A stretch of DNA of 64,000 bases from Bifidobacterium apri (GTDB taxonomy: Bacteria > Actinomycetota > Actinomycetes > Actinomycetales > Bifidobacteriaceae). A model generated the notes under the pieces. It had not been told where the DNA came from. It did not search any database and saw nothing but the letters and a program-made list of their open reading frames with translations. The stretch spans positions 1 to 64,000 of the forward strand of contig NZ_WBSO01000012.1 of NCBI RefSeq assembly GCF_009299485.1. Direction: 5' to 3'. Positions 47,443 through 56,195 of this stretch are shown here, in pieces; the first letter of the stretch is position 1, and each line of letters begins with the position of its first letter. The position numbers and the translations under genes are program-made.

Positions 47443-49305
47443 ATGGCAAAAGAACAAGAACAGAACAAGAGCAATTCCCGCAGGCGCGGCCAGCATAATA
47501 CCAGCCGTCGCGCCCGCACGTCGTCGGCTCGCAACACCGGCCGCACGACCACGCGCCGTGGATCGCGTCCCCAGGAGTTCGCCACGGCCCCCCAGCAGGA
47601 TGACGTGCTGATCGCTCCGCCGAAGTACCGCAAGGGCTCGATGCGTATCGTGCCGCTTGGAGGTCTCGGCGAAATCGGCCGCAACATGAATGTGGTCGAA
47701 TATAACGGCCATCTGCTGCTCATTGATTGCGGCGTGCTGTTCCCTGAAGAGGAGCAGCCGGGTGTTGACCTGATTCTCCCTGACTTCCACTACATCAAGG
47801 ATCGTCTCGACAAGGTCGAAGCGTTGGTGCTCACCCATGGTCACGAAGACCATATCGGCGGCGTGCCGTACCTGCTCAAGCTGCGTCCGGATATTCCGCT
47901 GATCGGATCCAAGCTGACGCTGGCTTTTGTGGAAGCCAAGTGCAAGGAACATCGCATCAACCCGACGATGATTGAGGTCAAGGGCCGTGACAAGATCAAG
48001 GCTGGCCCGTTCAACCTTGAGTTCGTGACGGTGACCCATTCGATTCCTGACGCGCTCGCCGTGTGCGTGCGCACGCCTGCCGGCTCGCTGATTGACACGG
48101 GCGACATTAAGCTTGACCAGCTGCCGCTTGACCATAAGATCACTGATTTGGTCGAATTCGGCAAGCTCGGCGAGCGGGGCATCGATCTGCTGATGATGGA
48201 TTCCACGAATGCGGAAGTCCCCGGATTCGTGCGCCCGGAGACCACGATCGGCCCGGTGCTTGATCGTGTGTTCGCTGAGGCGACCCGCAAGATCATCGTT
48301 GCCAGCTTCTCCAGCCATGTGCATCGTGTGCAGCAGGTTGTTGACGCCGCCCACAAGTATGGCCGCAAGGTTGTGTTCGTCGGCCGTTCGATGGTGCGCA
48401 ACATGTCGATCGCAGCCGATTTGGGGTATTTGCATATTCCTGAAGGTACGGTTGTCGATCTCAAGAAGGCCAAGGACATCCAGGACGACAAGATCGTCTA
48501 CATGTGCACGGGTTCCCAGGGCGAGCCGATGGCGGCGCTCGGACGCATCGCCGACGGCAATCACCGTGATATCACCGTCAACGAGTTCGATACGGTCATT
48601 CTTGCCAGCTCCCTGATTCCGGGCAACGAGAACGGCGTGTACCGCGTGATCAACAAGCTTGTCCAGCTGGGCGCCCGCGTTGTGAACAAGGATAACGCGG
48701 CGGTTCACGTGTCCGGCCATGCGAACGAAGGCGAGTTGTTGTACCTGTACAACATCATCAAGCCGAAGTGCGCGATGCCGATTCACGGTGAGAACCGGCA
48801 TCTGGTCGCCAATGGTTTGATCGCGGTTAAGACGGGTGTGGCGCCTGATAATGTCGTGCTCGCTGAAGACGGCGATGTCGTTGATTTGTACCATGGCAAG
48901 GCGGCGGTTGTCGGTTCCGTGCCGTGCGGCTATGTGTATGTCGACGGTGATTCGGTCGGTGAACTGACCGATGAGGATCTTGAGAAGCGTCGTATCCTCG
49001 GCACCGAGGGCTTCGTTTCCAGCTTCGTGGTGGTCAATACCGATACGGCGGATGTGCTGTCCGGCCCGAAGATTTATCTCAACGCCGTGGCGGAGGATGA
49101 AAGCGAATTCGAGAAGGTCCGTCACCAGATTGTCGAGCAGTTGCAGGACGCGATGATGCAGGGCACTCGTGACACGTATAAGCTCCAGCAGATTATGCGT
49201 CGCACGTTGGGCAGCTGGGTCGCCCGTCAGCTGCACCGCAAGCCGGTTATTGTGCCGGTGGTCGCCGATATCGCCCAGCGCGATGACAGCGATCCGCTGC
49301 GCTGA
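47443..49305 (+). CDS. rnj: Ribonuclease J
   Basis: 620 residues, ATG 47443. 5'-3' exonuclease/endonuclease of the metallo-beta-lactamase/beta-CASP class for mRNA decay and rRNA processing. Residues 1-65 are a basic, disordered extension (NKSNSRRRGQHNTSRRARTS) that could hold RNA. Zinc site THGHEDHIGG (~129-138), then HSIPDA, DTGDIK, and beta-CASP FSSHVHR and SGHANEGELL, MPIHGENRH. About 65 residues longer than B. subtilis RNase J1 owing to that extension. Ends at a strong terminator. Confidence 0.95.
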   Translation: MAKEQEQNKSNSRRRGQHNTSRRARTSSARNTGRTTTRRGSRPQEFATAPQQDDVLIAPPKYRKGSMRIVPLGGLGEIGRNMNVVEYNGHLLLIDCGVLFPEEEQPGVDLILPDFHYIKDRLDKVEALVLTHGHEDHIGGVPYLLKLRPDIPLIGSKLTLAFVEAKCKEHRINPTMIEVKGRDKIKAGPFNLEFVTVTHSIPDALAVCVRTPAGSLIDTGDIKLDQLPLDHKITDLVEFGKLGERGIDLLMMDSTNAEVPGFVRPETTIGPVLDRVFAEATRKIIVASFSSHVHRVQQVVDAAHKYGRKVVFVGRSMVRNMSIAADLGYLHIPEGTVVDLKKAKDIQDDKIVYMCTGSQGEPMAALGRIADGNHRDITVNEFDTVILASSLIPGNENGVYRVINKLVQLGARVVNKDNAAVHVSGHANEGELLYLYNIIKPKCAMPIHGENRHLVANGLIAVKTGVAPDNVVLAEDGDVVDLYHGKAAVVGSVPCGYVYVDGDSVGELTDEDLEKRRILGTEGFVSSFVVVNTDTADVLSGPKIYLNAVAEDESEFEKVRHQIVEQLQDAMMQGTRDTYKLQQIMRRTLGSWVARQLHRKPVIVPVVADIAQRDDSDPLR

Positions 49306-49336
49306 GCCGTCCATCTTCTGAACCGTCAGGTGTTCA

Positions 49337-49371
49337 GGCGCCGCACCCGTGTAATCCGCGGGTGCGGCGCC
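49337..49371 (+). terminator. Intrinsic hairpin after rnj
   Basis: GGCGCCGCACCCG pairs perfectly with CGGGTGCGGCGCC (13 bp) around a 9-nt loop, followed by TTCG. No long T-run, but the stem is very stable and directly follows the rnj stop. Confidence 0.75.
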
Positions 49372-50100
49372 TTCGTATATGGGGTGTGCGGCACGATGGC
49401 CCGGTGCGGCGCGGTGTAGCGCGGTGCGACGCTGTGCTGTGCGGCGCTGTGTGGTGCGGCGCTGTGTGGTGCGGATATGCAGTGGGCTGGGGGAGCGAGC
49501 TTGGCGCGATCATAACGTTTGGCGGCGATTATCATTGGATGTCCGCCTTTCCGCGACTTTGTATTTCCGGGCAGTGTGCTTTGCACACGTGCGCCTGATC
49601 GTCCGCGCGTCTCAGCATCCTTGCGTCTCCGCGTCGTTACATCCTTGTCTGTTGTCCGCGCGTCTCAACGTCCTCGTGCCATGACTTCCCATGACTTCTC
49701 ATGACATCCGCGTCCGTTCTCTTCCGCCCCTTGTGCCAGCCGGTCGGCCCATCATGCCCGCAGGTCAGCCCACCCAGTCACCCAGTCACCCGGTCAGCCC
49801 ACCCAGTCACCCGGTCAGCCGGTCAGCCACCCTGCCGGCCGCGCCAACGTCTATAGCATCTGCCGACGACCATAGACGCCTGAAATGCCCTGAGCATGTC
49901 GAATAGTGAAATTTGCCCGTACCGTGGCGTAGAATGATGTCGTTAACGATAACCAGTGTGGCAAACAGCACTGAAGAATGAACAATTGCGGCGCGGCGTG
50001 GTACATACATGCCGCGCCGCGATGTTTTGCACCATTACGGCATCGGTACCGGCACACCCAGCACACCGCCGGCACCATACGGCAACCCCCATGCCCGTCA
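49372..50100. other. Repeat-rich gap before pepN, with candidate promoter and operator
   Basis: No gene supported. 49400-49480 is GTGCGGC-type low-complexity sequence; 49745-49835 has imperfect CACCCAGT/CACCCGGTCAGCC repeats. TAGAAT at 49930-49935 could be a pepN -10 box, and the perfect 10-bp palindrome TCGTTAACGA at 49940-49949 directly after it could be an operator. The -35 match is weak. Confidence 0.45.
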
Positions 50101-50146
50101 GAGCCGTAGCGCGGAACGCCGCAAATCCGCAGAGGAAAGGAGCGAC

Positions 50147-52753
50147 ATGCCTGGTTCGAACCTCACACGAGAAGAAGCACAGGAACGCAAAGCCATCGTC
50201 ACAGCGCCCATCCATTACGCGATCGACCTTGATCTGACCCAAGGAGCGGAAAACTTCGGCTCCACCACGACTGTCACGTTCGGAGCCGATCCGGGCGACA
50301 GCACCTTCCTTGACCTCATCGCCGATGAAGTCACCGCCATCACGCTCAACGGCAAGAGCCTTGACCCGGCATCCGTCTACCGGGACAGCAGAATCCAACT
50401 GACAGGACTGCTGGAGCACAACGAAGTCACCGTCGAAGCACGTTGCCGCTATTCACACACCGGCGAGGGGCTGCACCGCAGCGTCGATCCTTCCGACGGC
50501 AACGTCTACCTGTATACGCAATTCGAGGTTCCGGACGCCCGACGTGTCTACGCGGTTTTCGACCAGCCCGACCTTAAGGCGATTTTCGACTTCCGTGTAC
50601 TTGCTCCGGAAAGCTGGATCGTCACATCGAATATGCCGGTGATGTCCACGGAAAACGTGGACCGGATCACCGCAGCGGGCACGCTTGGGGATCATCCTGC
50701 GGAGCATTCGCGCACGTGGGTGTTCGAACCGACTCCGGTGATGAGCTCCTATCTGACCGCGATTTGCGCCGGCCCGTATGCGCAGTGGCACACCGAATAC
50801 GCGAACGAGGACGGACGCACCGTGCCGATGGCGCTGTACTGCCGCCAGGCGCTCAAGGATGCGCTCGACAAGGATGCCGATTACCTGTTCGACATCACCA
50901 AGAAGGGTTTCGCCTTCTATGCCAAGACGTGGGGCGTGCCGTATCCGTACGCGAAGTACGACCAGATTTTCGTACCGGAATACAATGCCGGCGCCATGGA
51001 GAACATCGGCATGGTCACCATCCGCGACCAGTACGTGTTCGAATCCAAGGTGACTGACGCATACGCCGAGCGTCGCGTCGTCACCGTGCTGCACGAGCTC
51101 GCCCACATGTGGTTCGGCGACTATGTGACCATGAAATGGTGGAATGACTTGTGGCTCAACGAATCCTTCGCCGAATTCATGTCCACGCTCGCCACCGCCG
51201 AAGCGACCGAATGGCATGACGCCTGGGCGACCTTCAGCTCCGGCGAGAAAAGCTGGGGCCAGGCGCAAGACCAATTGCCGACCACCCATCCAATCGTCGC
51301 CCCGATCAACGATCTCAACGACACGTACGTGAACTTCGACGGCATCACCTATGCGAAGGGCGCCTCCGTCCTCAAGCAGCTTGTCGCCTATGTCGGCCGC
51401 GACAAGTTCTTCGAAGGCATCAACCACTATCTCAACAAGCACGCGTACGGCAACGCGACCCTCGCCGACCTGCTGGCCGAATTGGAACAGACCTCCGGGC
51501 GCGACCTCAAGGCATGGAGCAAGCAATGGCTCGAAGCCGCGGGCATCAACACCATCAGCGCGCATGTCGACGAGAACACCGACGGCACCATCGCCGCACT
51601 TACGCTCAATCAAAGCGCATCCGCCGAGCATCCCGTGCTGCGGCCGCACCGCCTCGCTGTCGGTTTCTACAACGAGAACGCCGACGGGCAGATCGTGCGC
51701 ACCGACCGGTTCGAACTCGACGTGACCGGCGACCACACCGTCGTCGAGGAGGCTGCCGGCAAACAGCGCCCCGCGTTCATTCTGGTCAACGACGATGACC
51801 TGACCTACACCAAGCTGCGGTTCGACGCGCAATCCCTCGAATTCGCGGCGAAGAACCTGTACCGTTTCGCCGATCCGCTCGCACGGTCCGTGGTGTGGCT
51901 GTCCCTGTGGGATATGACCCGCGACGGCGAATTCCCCGCCGAACGTTTCATCGCCGCGAGCCTTGACGCATTGGCGACCGAACACGAGTCCACCACGTTC
52001 AGGTATGCGCTCGCCCAGGTCTCCACTGCCGCCCACCATTATGTCGCTCCCGCTCGCAGCGCCGAGGTGGCGGAAAACACCGCCGAACGGCTTTGGAAGC
52101 TTGCCGGCCAAGCGAAGGCGGGTTCCGACGAGCAGTTCCAGCTGGTGGGTGCCTACCTCACGTATGGTGTGGAAGGCGATGAACGCTTCCGCTCCAACGC
52201 CCAAGGCCTGCTGGACGGTAGCGTCAAGCTCGAAGGGCTGGACATCGACAACAACATGCGCTGGACGATCCTCAAGGCGCTCGCCGCCGTGAACGCCGTC
52301 ACCAACGCGGATATCGATGAGGAGCTCGCCAAGCGCGATACGACCGAGAACCGTGAATTCGCTTATGGTGCGCGCGCCAGCCGTGCGACGACGAAGGCGA
52401 AGGCTTGGGCGTGGGATCAGGCGTTGCACAACGGTGATTTGACCAATATGCAGCTGGAGGCTGTTGCCGCCGGCTTTGCGTCCACCCCGCGCGAGGATTT
52501 GGCCGAACCGTATGCGGCCGAGTACTTCAACCAAGTGGATTGGGTGTGGAAGAACAAAACATTCCACATGGCTGAAGCGCTGCTCGAAGGCTTGTACCCT
52601 TCGTATGCGAATCCCGCGGAGCTGGTCCGCCTGGGCGACCAGTGGCTCGACGAGCATGAGGATGCGCCGCGCGCTTTGCGCCGCATCATCATCGAGAACG
52701 TCGAGTCTTCCCGTCGTGTGCTCAAGGTGCGCGCGTACAACGAGGCGCTGTGA
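50147..52753 (+). CDS. pepN: Aminopeptidase N (M1 family)
   Basis: 868 residues, ATG 50147 after AGGAAAGGAG. Zinc aminopeptidase. GAMEN exopeptidase motif (~281), HELAHMWFGDYVTMKWWNDL with the second zinc ligand Glu of NESFAEF 18 residues later (~316-340), and a conserved C-terminal ERAP1-like helical domain. No signal peptide, so cytosolic, releasing amino acids from peptides. Typical length is 845-870. Followed by a hairpin at 52781. Confidence 0.96.
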   Translation: MPGSNLTREEAQERKAIVTAPIHYAIDLDLTQGAENFGSTTTVTFGADPGDSTFLDLIADEVTAITLNGKSLDPASVYRDSRIQLTGLLEHNEVTVEARCRYSHTGEGLHRSVDPSDGNVYLYTQFEVPDARRVYAVFDQPDLKAIFDFRVLAPESWIVTSNMPVMSTENVDRITAAGTLGDHPAEHSRTWVFEPTPVMSSYLTAICAGPYAQWHTEYANEDGRTVPMALYCRQALKDALDKDADYLFDITKKGFAFYAKTWGVPYPYAKYDQIFVPEYNAGAMENIGMVTIRDQYVFESKVTDAYAERRVVTVLHELAHMWFGDYVTMKWWNDLWLNESFAEFMSTLATAEATEWHDAWATFSSGEKSWGQAQDQLPTTHPIVAPINDLNDTYVNFDGITYAKGASVLKQLVAYVGRDKFFEGINHYLNKHAYGNATLADLLAELEQTSGRDLKAWSKQWLEAAGINTISAHVDENTDGTIAALTLNQSASAEHPVLRPHRLAVGFYNENADGQIVRTDRFELDVTGDHTVVEEAAGKQRPAFILVNDDDLTYTKLRFDAQSLEFAAKNLYRFADPLARSVVWLSLWDMTRDGEFPAERFIAASLDALATEHESTTFRYALAQVSTAAHHYVAPARSAEVAENTAERLWKLAGQAKAGSDEQFQLVGAYLTYGVEGDERFRSNAQGLLDGSVKLEGLDIDNNMRWTILKALAAVNAVTNADIDEELAKRDTTENREFAYGARASRATTKAKAWAWDQALHNGDLTNMQLEAVAAGFASTPREDLAEPYAAEYFNQVDWVWKNKTFHMAEALLEGLYPSYANPAELVRLGDQWLDEHEDAPRALRRIIIENVESSRRVLKVRAYNEAL

Positions 52754-52780
52754 CCTTCTGACACAGACACCCTGAGGGCC

Positions 52781-52810
52781 GGCCGGCTGCCGTTTTGGTG
52801 TCAGCCGGCC
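52781..52810 (+). terminator. Hairpin after pepN
   Basis: GGCCGGCTG pairs with CAGCCGGCC (9 bp) around a CCGTTTTGGTGT loop, 28 bp after the pepN stop. Confidence 0.7.
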
Positions 52811-52832
52811 CGCAGACGTTTAATTCGATACA

Positions 52833-52852
52833 TATAGCATATATGCTATAGT
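52833..52852 (+). promoter_or_regulatory. Palindromic operator overlapping an extended -10 box
   Basis: TATAGCATATATGCTATA (52833-52850) is a perfect 18-bp palindrome. It overlaps the extended -10 TGC-TATAGT (52844-52852), whose expected start point is at ATG 52859. This geometry suits autorepression by the XRE domain encoded next. Confidence 0.75.
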
Positions 52853-52858
52853 GCTGAT

Positions 52859-53416
52859 ATGGACACCATTGACGCATTGAAGGCCCGCCGTCTTCAAGCG
52901 GGGTTGAGCCAGCAAGCGGTGGCGTCACGGATGGGCACCACGCAATCGGCATTATCGCGCGCGGAACACGGCGGCAATCCGACTCAGGATTTCCTGCAAC
53001 GGTATGACGATGCCCTGTCCTGCCTCACGGCGAAGTCAGGTATCGCACTCAATTCTGGTATTTCGGAGAAATCCGGTCTCACGGAGAAATCCAGCAGTAG
53101 CGTAGATATCGCGACGGTGAAGCTGATCGCTGGTGCTATCGCAAAGAAATACGGTCTTGCGCAAGTGTATCTTTACGGTTCATTCGCTCGCGGCGAGGCG
53201 GATGACGATTCCGATATCGACTTGCTGTATGTCTCGCGGGAAGCAAGCCGATTCGGCATGGACGACCTTGCGCGATTGAAGGGTGAACTGGAACGGTCGT
53301 TTGGTAGGGAAGTCTCGCTGACCTCGCTTGTCTCGCTGCGTCGGCACGCGCAGCGCAGTCGTGCAAGCAGGCGATTCTACGAGCATATTCAGCGCGATAT
53401 GGTTCGGGTGGTGTGA
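52859..53416 (+). CDS. MNT antitoxin-type nucleotidyltransferase with XRE HTH
   Basis: 185 residues. Residues 1-60 are an XRE-type helix-turn-helix (LKARRLQAGLSQQAVASRMG; TQSALSRAEHGGN). Residues 85-185 are a minimal nucleotidyltransferase with KKYGLAQVYLYGSFARGEAD and DDSDIDLL, giving GS-x10-D-x-D, the active-site signature. In HEPN/MNT systems the MNT enzyme AMPylates or otherwise neutralises the HEPN RNase. The XRE fusion adds DNA binding and hence self-repression. Overlaps the HEPN gene by 4 nt; no 5' leader (extended -10 at 52844). Confidence 0.88.
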   Translation: MDTIDALKARRLQAGLSQQAVASRMGTTQSALSRAEHGGNPTQDFLQRYDDALSCLTAKSGIALNSGISEKSGLTEKSSSSVDIATVKLIAGAIAKKYGLAQVYLYGSFARGEADDDSDIDLLYVSREASRFGMDDLARLKGELERSFGREVSLTSLVSLRRHAQRSRASRRFYEHIQRDMVRVV

Positions 53417-53784
53417 TGCAACGACGACATACCGACCAGAGATTCAGGGATGATACGAATCTCATCCGTCTCGCGGAGCATCTGGCCCGCGCAAGCCGTG
53501 ATGCCAGCGCGGTTTCTTCGGCTCAGGAGCTGGAAACGGATTACATGAGGTTCAATTCGGTTGCCATGGATATGGTTCAGGCGCAGGAGGCTGCGCGGAA
53601 GCTATCCGACGAGTTTCTCGAAGAAGTCCCGCAGCTGCCGTGGCACGAACTGCGGGGATTGCGCAATGCCATCGTCCACGAATACGACGAAATCGATCCT
53701 GACGCTCTGTATGTATCCGCCACGGTGGATGTTCCACGGCTGCTTGCCCAATTGCAACCGTATCTTGATGCCATCGAGGATTGA
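53413..53784 (+). CDS. HEPN-domain toxin (HepT-like, DUF86)
   Basis: 123 residues, ATG at 53413 overlapping the MNT stop. All-alpha HEPN fold with RGLRNAIVHEYDEID, matching R-x4-H-x-Y, the RNase active site of DUF86/HepT toxins. DTNLIRLAEHLARAS and NSVAMDMVQAQEAA give the typical first helices. Toxin half of a HEPN/MNT (type VII) toxin-antitoxin pair: an RNase held inactive by the upstream protein. The pair ends at a bidirectional hairpin. Confidence 0.9.
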   Translation: MMQRRHTDQRFRDDTNLIRLAEHLARASRDASAVSSAQELETDYMRFNSVAMDMVQAQEAARKLSDEFLEEVPQLPWHELRGLRNAIVHEYDEIDPDALYVSATVDVPRLLAQLQPYLDAIED

Positions 53785-53818
53785 GCACGGGGTCGGCGTG
53801 GATTCCCGCAGACATGCG

Positions 53819-53861
53819 AGTGGCGGGCCATCCAACCGTTGCGATGGAATGACCCGCCACT
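53819..53861. terminator. Bidirectional hairpin between HEPN and gabT
   Basis: AGTGGCGGG / CCCGCCACT (9 bp, perfect) with inner pairing CCATC / GATGG. Convergent genes on both sides. Confidence 0.75.
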
Positions 53862-53923
53862 TACGTTATGAACAATCACCACGGGCGAATCCGTCGAATC
53901 CGCATGGTAATCACCGGTACCGC

Positions 53924-55288
53924 TTACTTCGCGAGCGCCGCCTTGAGGGATTCCTCGAAGATCTCCAGACCGCGCTTGGTTTGCTCATCGGTCATGACGA
54001 GCGGAGCCAGGAAGCGGATGACATTGCTGTCAGTACCTGCGGACTCCATGAGCAGGCCGCGCTGCAAGGCTTCTTGGATGAGGTTGGCGACCAGCTCGGT
54101 TGCCGGTTCCTTGGTCTCGCGGTCTTTGACGAATTCCACGCCGATCATCGCGCCGAGGCCACGGATATCTCCGATGACGTCGTACTTCTCGGCGAGCGCC
54201 TTGAAACCTGCGGTCACCTGCTCGCCGATGTGACGGGCCTTCGCGGGGAAGTCCTCTTCCTTGTAGATCTTCATGGCGGCGATGCCGGAAGCGCAGGACA
54301 GCGGGTTGCCGCAGAAGGTGCCGCCGATGGTGCCGGCAGGAGCGGCGTCCATGACTTCGTCGCGGCCGGTGATTGCGGAGATCGGCATGCCGCCGGCGAG
54401 CGACTTCGCGGTGGTCACGATATCCGGCGCGGCACCGGCTTCAGCCCAGTATTCGGAGGCGAAGTACTTGCCCGTACGGCAGTTGCCGCACTGGACTTCA
54501 TCGGCGATGAGCAGGATGCCGTTCTCGTCGCAGATCTTGCGCACGGCCTTGACCCATTCGATCGGGGCGGGGATGAAGCCGCCTTCGCCTTGCAGCGGCT
54601 CGACGAGCAGGCAGGCGACTTCATTGGCCGGAATGCCTTGGTCGAACACCTTCTTCAGGCCGTCGACATAGTACGCGATGGCCTCCGCTTCGGAGTAGCC
54701 CTTCGGCGCACGGTACAGGTAGGGGTATGGAGCGCGGGCGATTTCCGCCGGGAACGGGCCCATGCCACGGGAGTAGGCCTTCTTCGCGGTGAGGGCCATG
54801 GTCAGGTTGGTGCGGCCGTGGAATGCGCCGGAGAAGCAGATCACGCCCTGACGACCGGTGTAGGATTTGGCGATCTTGATGGCGTTCTCATCGCATTCAG
54901 CGCCGGAATTGGCGAAATAGGTCTTCTTGTGTTCGCCGCGACACGGAATCGTCTCATTGAGGCCTTCCGCCAGCTCTACATAGCCTTCATGCCCGATGAC
55001 ATTGAAAATCGTGTGGAAGTATTTGGTGGCCTGATCCTGCACAGCTTTGACGAGCTCCGGGCGGGAATAGCCGATGTTCAGCACGCCGACGCCGCCGACC
55101 CAGTCAAGGAACTTGTTGCCGTCGATGTCTTCGAACATGGCGCCTTCGCCGCGCTTGATGCAGATCGGATAGGTCGAAGAGCACAGTCCGGCGGGGACGT
55201 TCTCGTCGCGCTTCTTGAGGAACTCCTGGGTCTTGGGGCCCGGAACGCTTTCAGTGACAATCTGGGGCATATCTTCAGCCAATGTCAT
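53924..55288 (-). CDS. gabT: 4-aminobutyrate aminotransferase (class III)
   Basis: 454 residues, ATG 55288 with GGAGATACCGCG upstream. PLP-dependent omega-aminotransferase. FDWVGGVG-like N-terminal block (FLDWVGGVGVLNIGYSRPEL), NSGAECDENAIKIAK, SGAFHGRT, VEPLQGEGG, LLIADEVQCGNCRTGKYF, and the PLP-lysine in TTAKSLAGGMP (~K295). GabT would convert GABA to succinic semialdehyde with 2-oxoglutarate. Related enzymes act on ornithine or beta-alanine, so substrate is not fixed by sequence. The linked permease and alcohol dehydrogenase make GABA-like substrates the best guess. Confidence 0.85.
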   Translation of the reverse strand: MTLAEDMPQIVTESVPGPKTQEFLKKRDENVPAGLCSSTYPICIKRGEGAMFEDIDGNKFLDWVGGVGVLNIGYSRPELVKAVQDQATKYFHTIFNVIGHEGYVELAEGLNETIPCRGEHKKTYFANSGAECDENAIKIAKSYTGRQGVICFSGAFHGRTNLTMALTAKKAYSRGMGPFPAEIARAPYPYLYRAPKGYSEAEAIAYYVDGLKKVFDQGIPANEVACLLVEPLQGEGGFIPAPIEWVKAVRKICDENGILLIADEVQCGNCRTGKYFASEYWAEAGAAPDIVTTAKSLAGGMPISAITGRDEVMDAAPAGTIGGTFCGNPLSCASGIAAMKIYKEEDFPAKARHIGEQVTAGFKALAEKYDVIGDIRGLGAMIGVEFVKDRETKEPATELVANLIQEALQRGLLMESAGTDSNVIRFLAPLVMTDEQTKRGLEIFEESLKAALAK

Positions 55289-55409
55289 CGCGGTATCTCC
55301 TTGACTATGTTTTTCGCAATAACGGTGGCGGAACGCTGTGGATTTCGTCGCCGTTTTTCCTGACATGGAAATGTTTAACACCCGCGTATTGCTCTGCTTT
55401 TGACATTTT

Positions 55410-55448
55410 GAAACGGGGTCGTTTCTTTGCCGAAACAGGAGTGTTTTC
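55410..55448. promoter_or_regulatory. Two similar palindromic sites upstream of gabT
   Basis: GAAACGGGGTCGTTTC (55410-55425) and GAAACAGGAGTGTTTTC (55432-55448) begin 22 bp apart. They lie 120-160 bp before gabT and look like paired operators. Regulator unknown. Confidence 0.5.
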
Positions 55449-55646
55449 CTTGTAACATTCGCGTCGTACGAATCGCAGGCGGCTGTTGCGGGGGATGTGC
55501 CTGATGTTGTGAAATCCGCTTGATTTCGTGGTTTTGCAGTGCTGTGATACTGCCTTCGCAGGCAGCGGCAATGGGCGTGTGGATGCCGATCCGCGTGGGG
55601 ATCGGACCAGGTGCGAGCCGACGAGGCTGTCCGCATATTGGACATT

Positions 55647-56090
55647 TCAGCGAGATGACGGTAATGGCAGTTCGAACCCGTAACAGCTGCGCTCGAAGCC
55701 ATACTGTTCATAGAACCGGTGCGCGGCAGACCGCGGCAGACCGGAGTCAAGCGTCATCGCCCGGCATCCGCGCCGCCTCGCCAGCTCGACCGCATGGTCG
55801 AGCATCATCGTGCCATAGCCTTTGCCCCGTTCGCGCTCATCCACAATCAGACTGGACACATAACATGTCAGCCCGCACATCCAGAAGGTCTCGAAATAAT
55901 CGCCATGGCACATGCCCACATAACGTCCCTCGTCGTCAAGCAGGAAAAACGCGAAACTCGCGTCATCGGCAAGCACCCGCTCATACACGTCGCGCGTAGG
56001 CCCATCCTCATACGTGTTGTAATCCCACAACGCGCGGATGAAACGCAACGCTTCAGGGAAGTCATCGGATTCGGCATCCTTCAACATCAT
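55647..56090 (-). CDS. GNAT-family N-acetyltransferase
   Basis: 147 residues, a single GNAT domain. FIRALWDYNTYEDGPT and FFLLDDEGRYVGMCHGDYFE open it; the acetyl-CoA loop is VDERERGKGYGTMMLDHAVE (~88-107, R-x-x-G-x-G/A form); then AMTLDSGLPRSAAHRFYEQY, GFERS, typical of small GNATs that acetylate free amines. It lies between gabT and the permease-dehydrogenase gene on the same strand, so it may act on a polyamine or amino acid in the same pathway, but this is inference. Confidence 0.82.
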   Translation of the reverse strand: MMLKDAESDDFPEALRFIRALWDYNTYEDGPTRDVYERVLADDASFAFFLLDDEGRYVGMCHGDYFETFWMCGLTCYVSSLIVDERERGKGYGTMMLDHAVELARRRGCRAMTLDSGLPRSAAHRFYEQYGFERSCYGFELPLPSSR

Positions 56091-56195
56091 CGGTAGTCCT
56101 TCGTCTTGAACCGTTCACCATACGACAAGACGGCGGCCGCCGTACCATGGACGCGTTCGCATCCACATACGACAGCCGTCGCCTGCCTCCACCGT

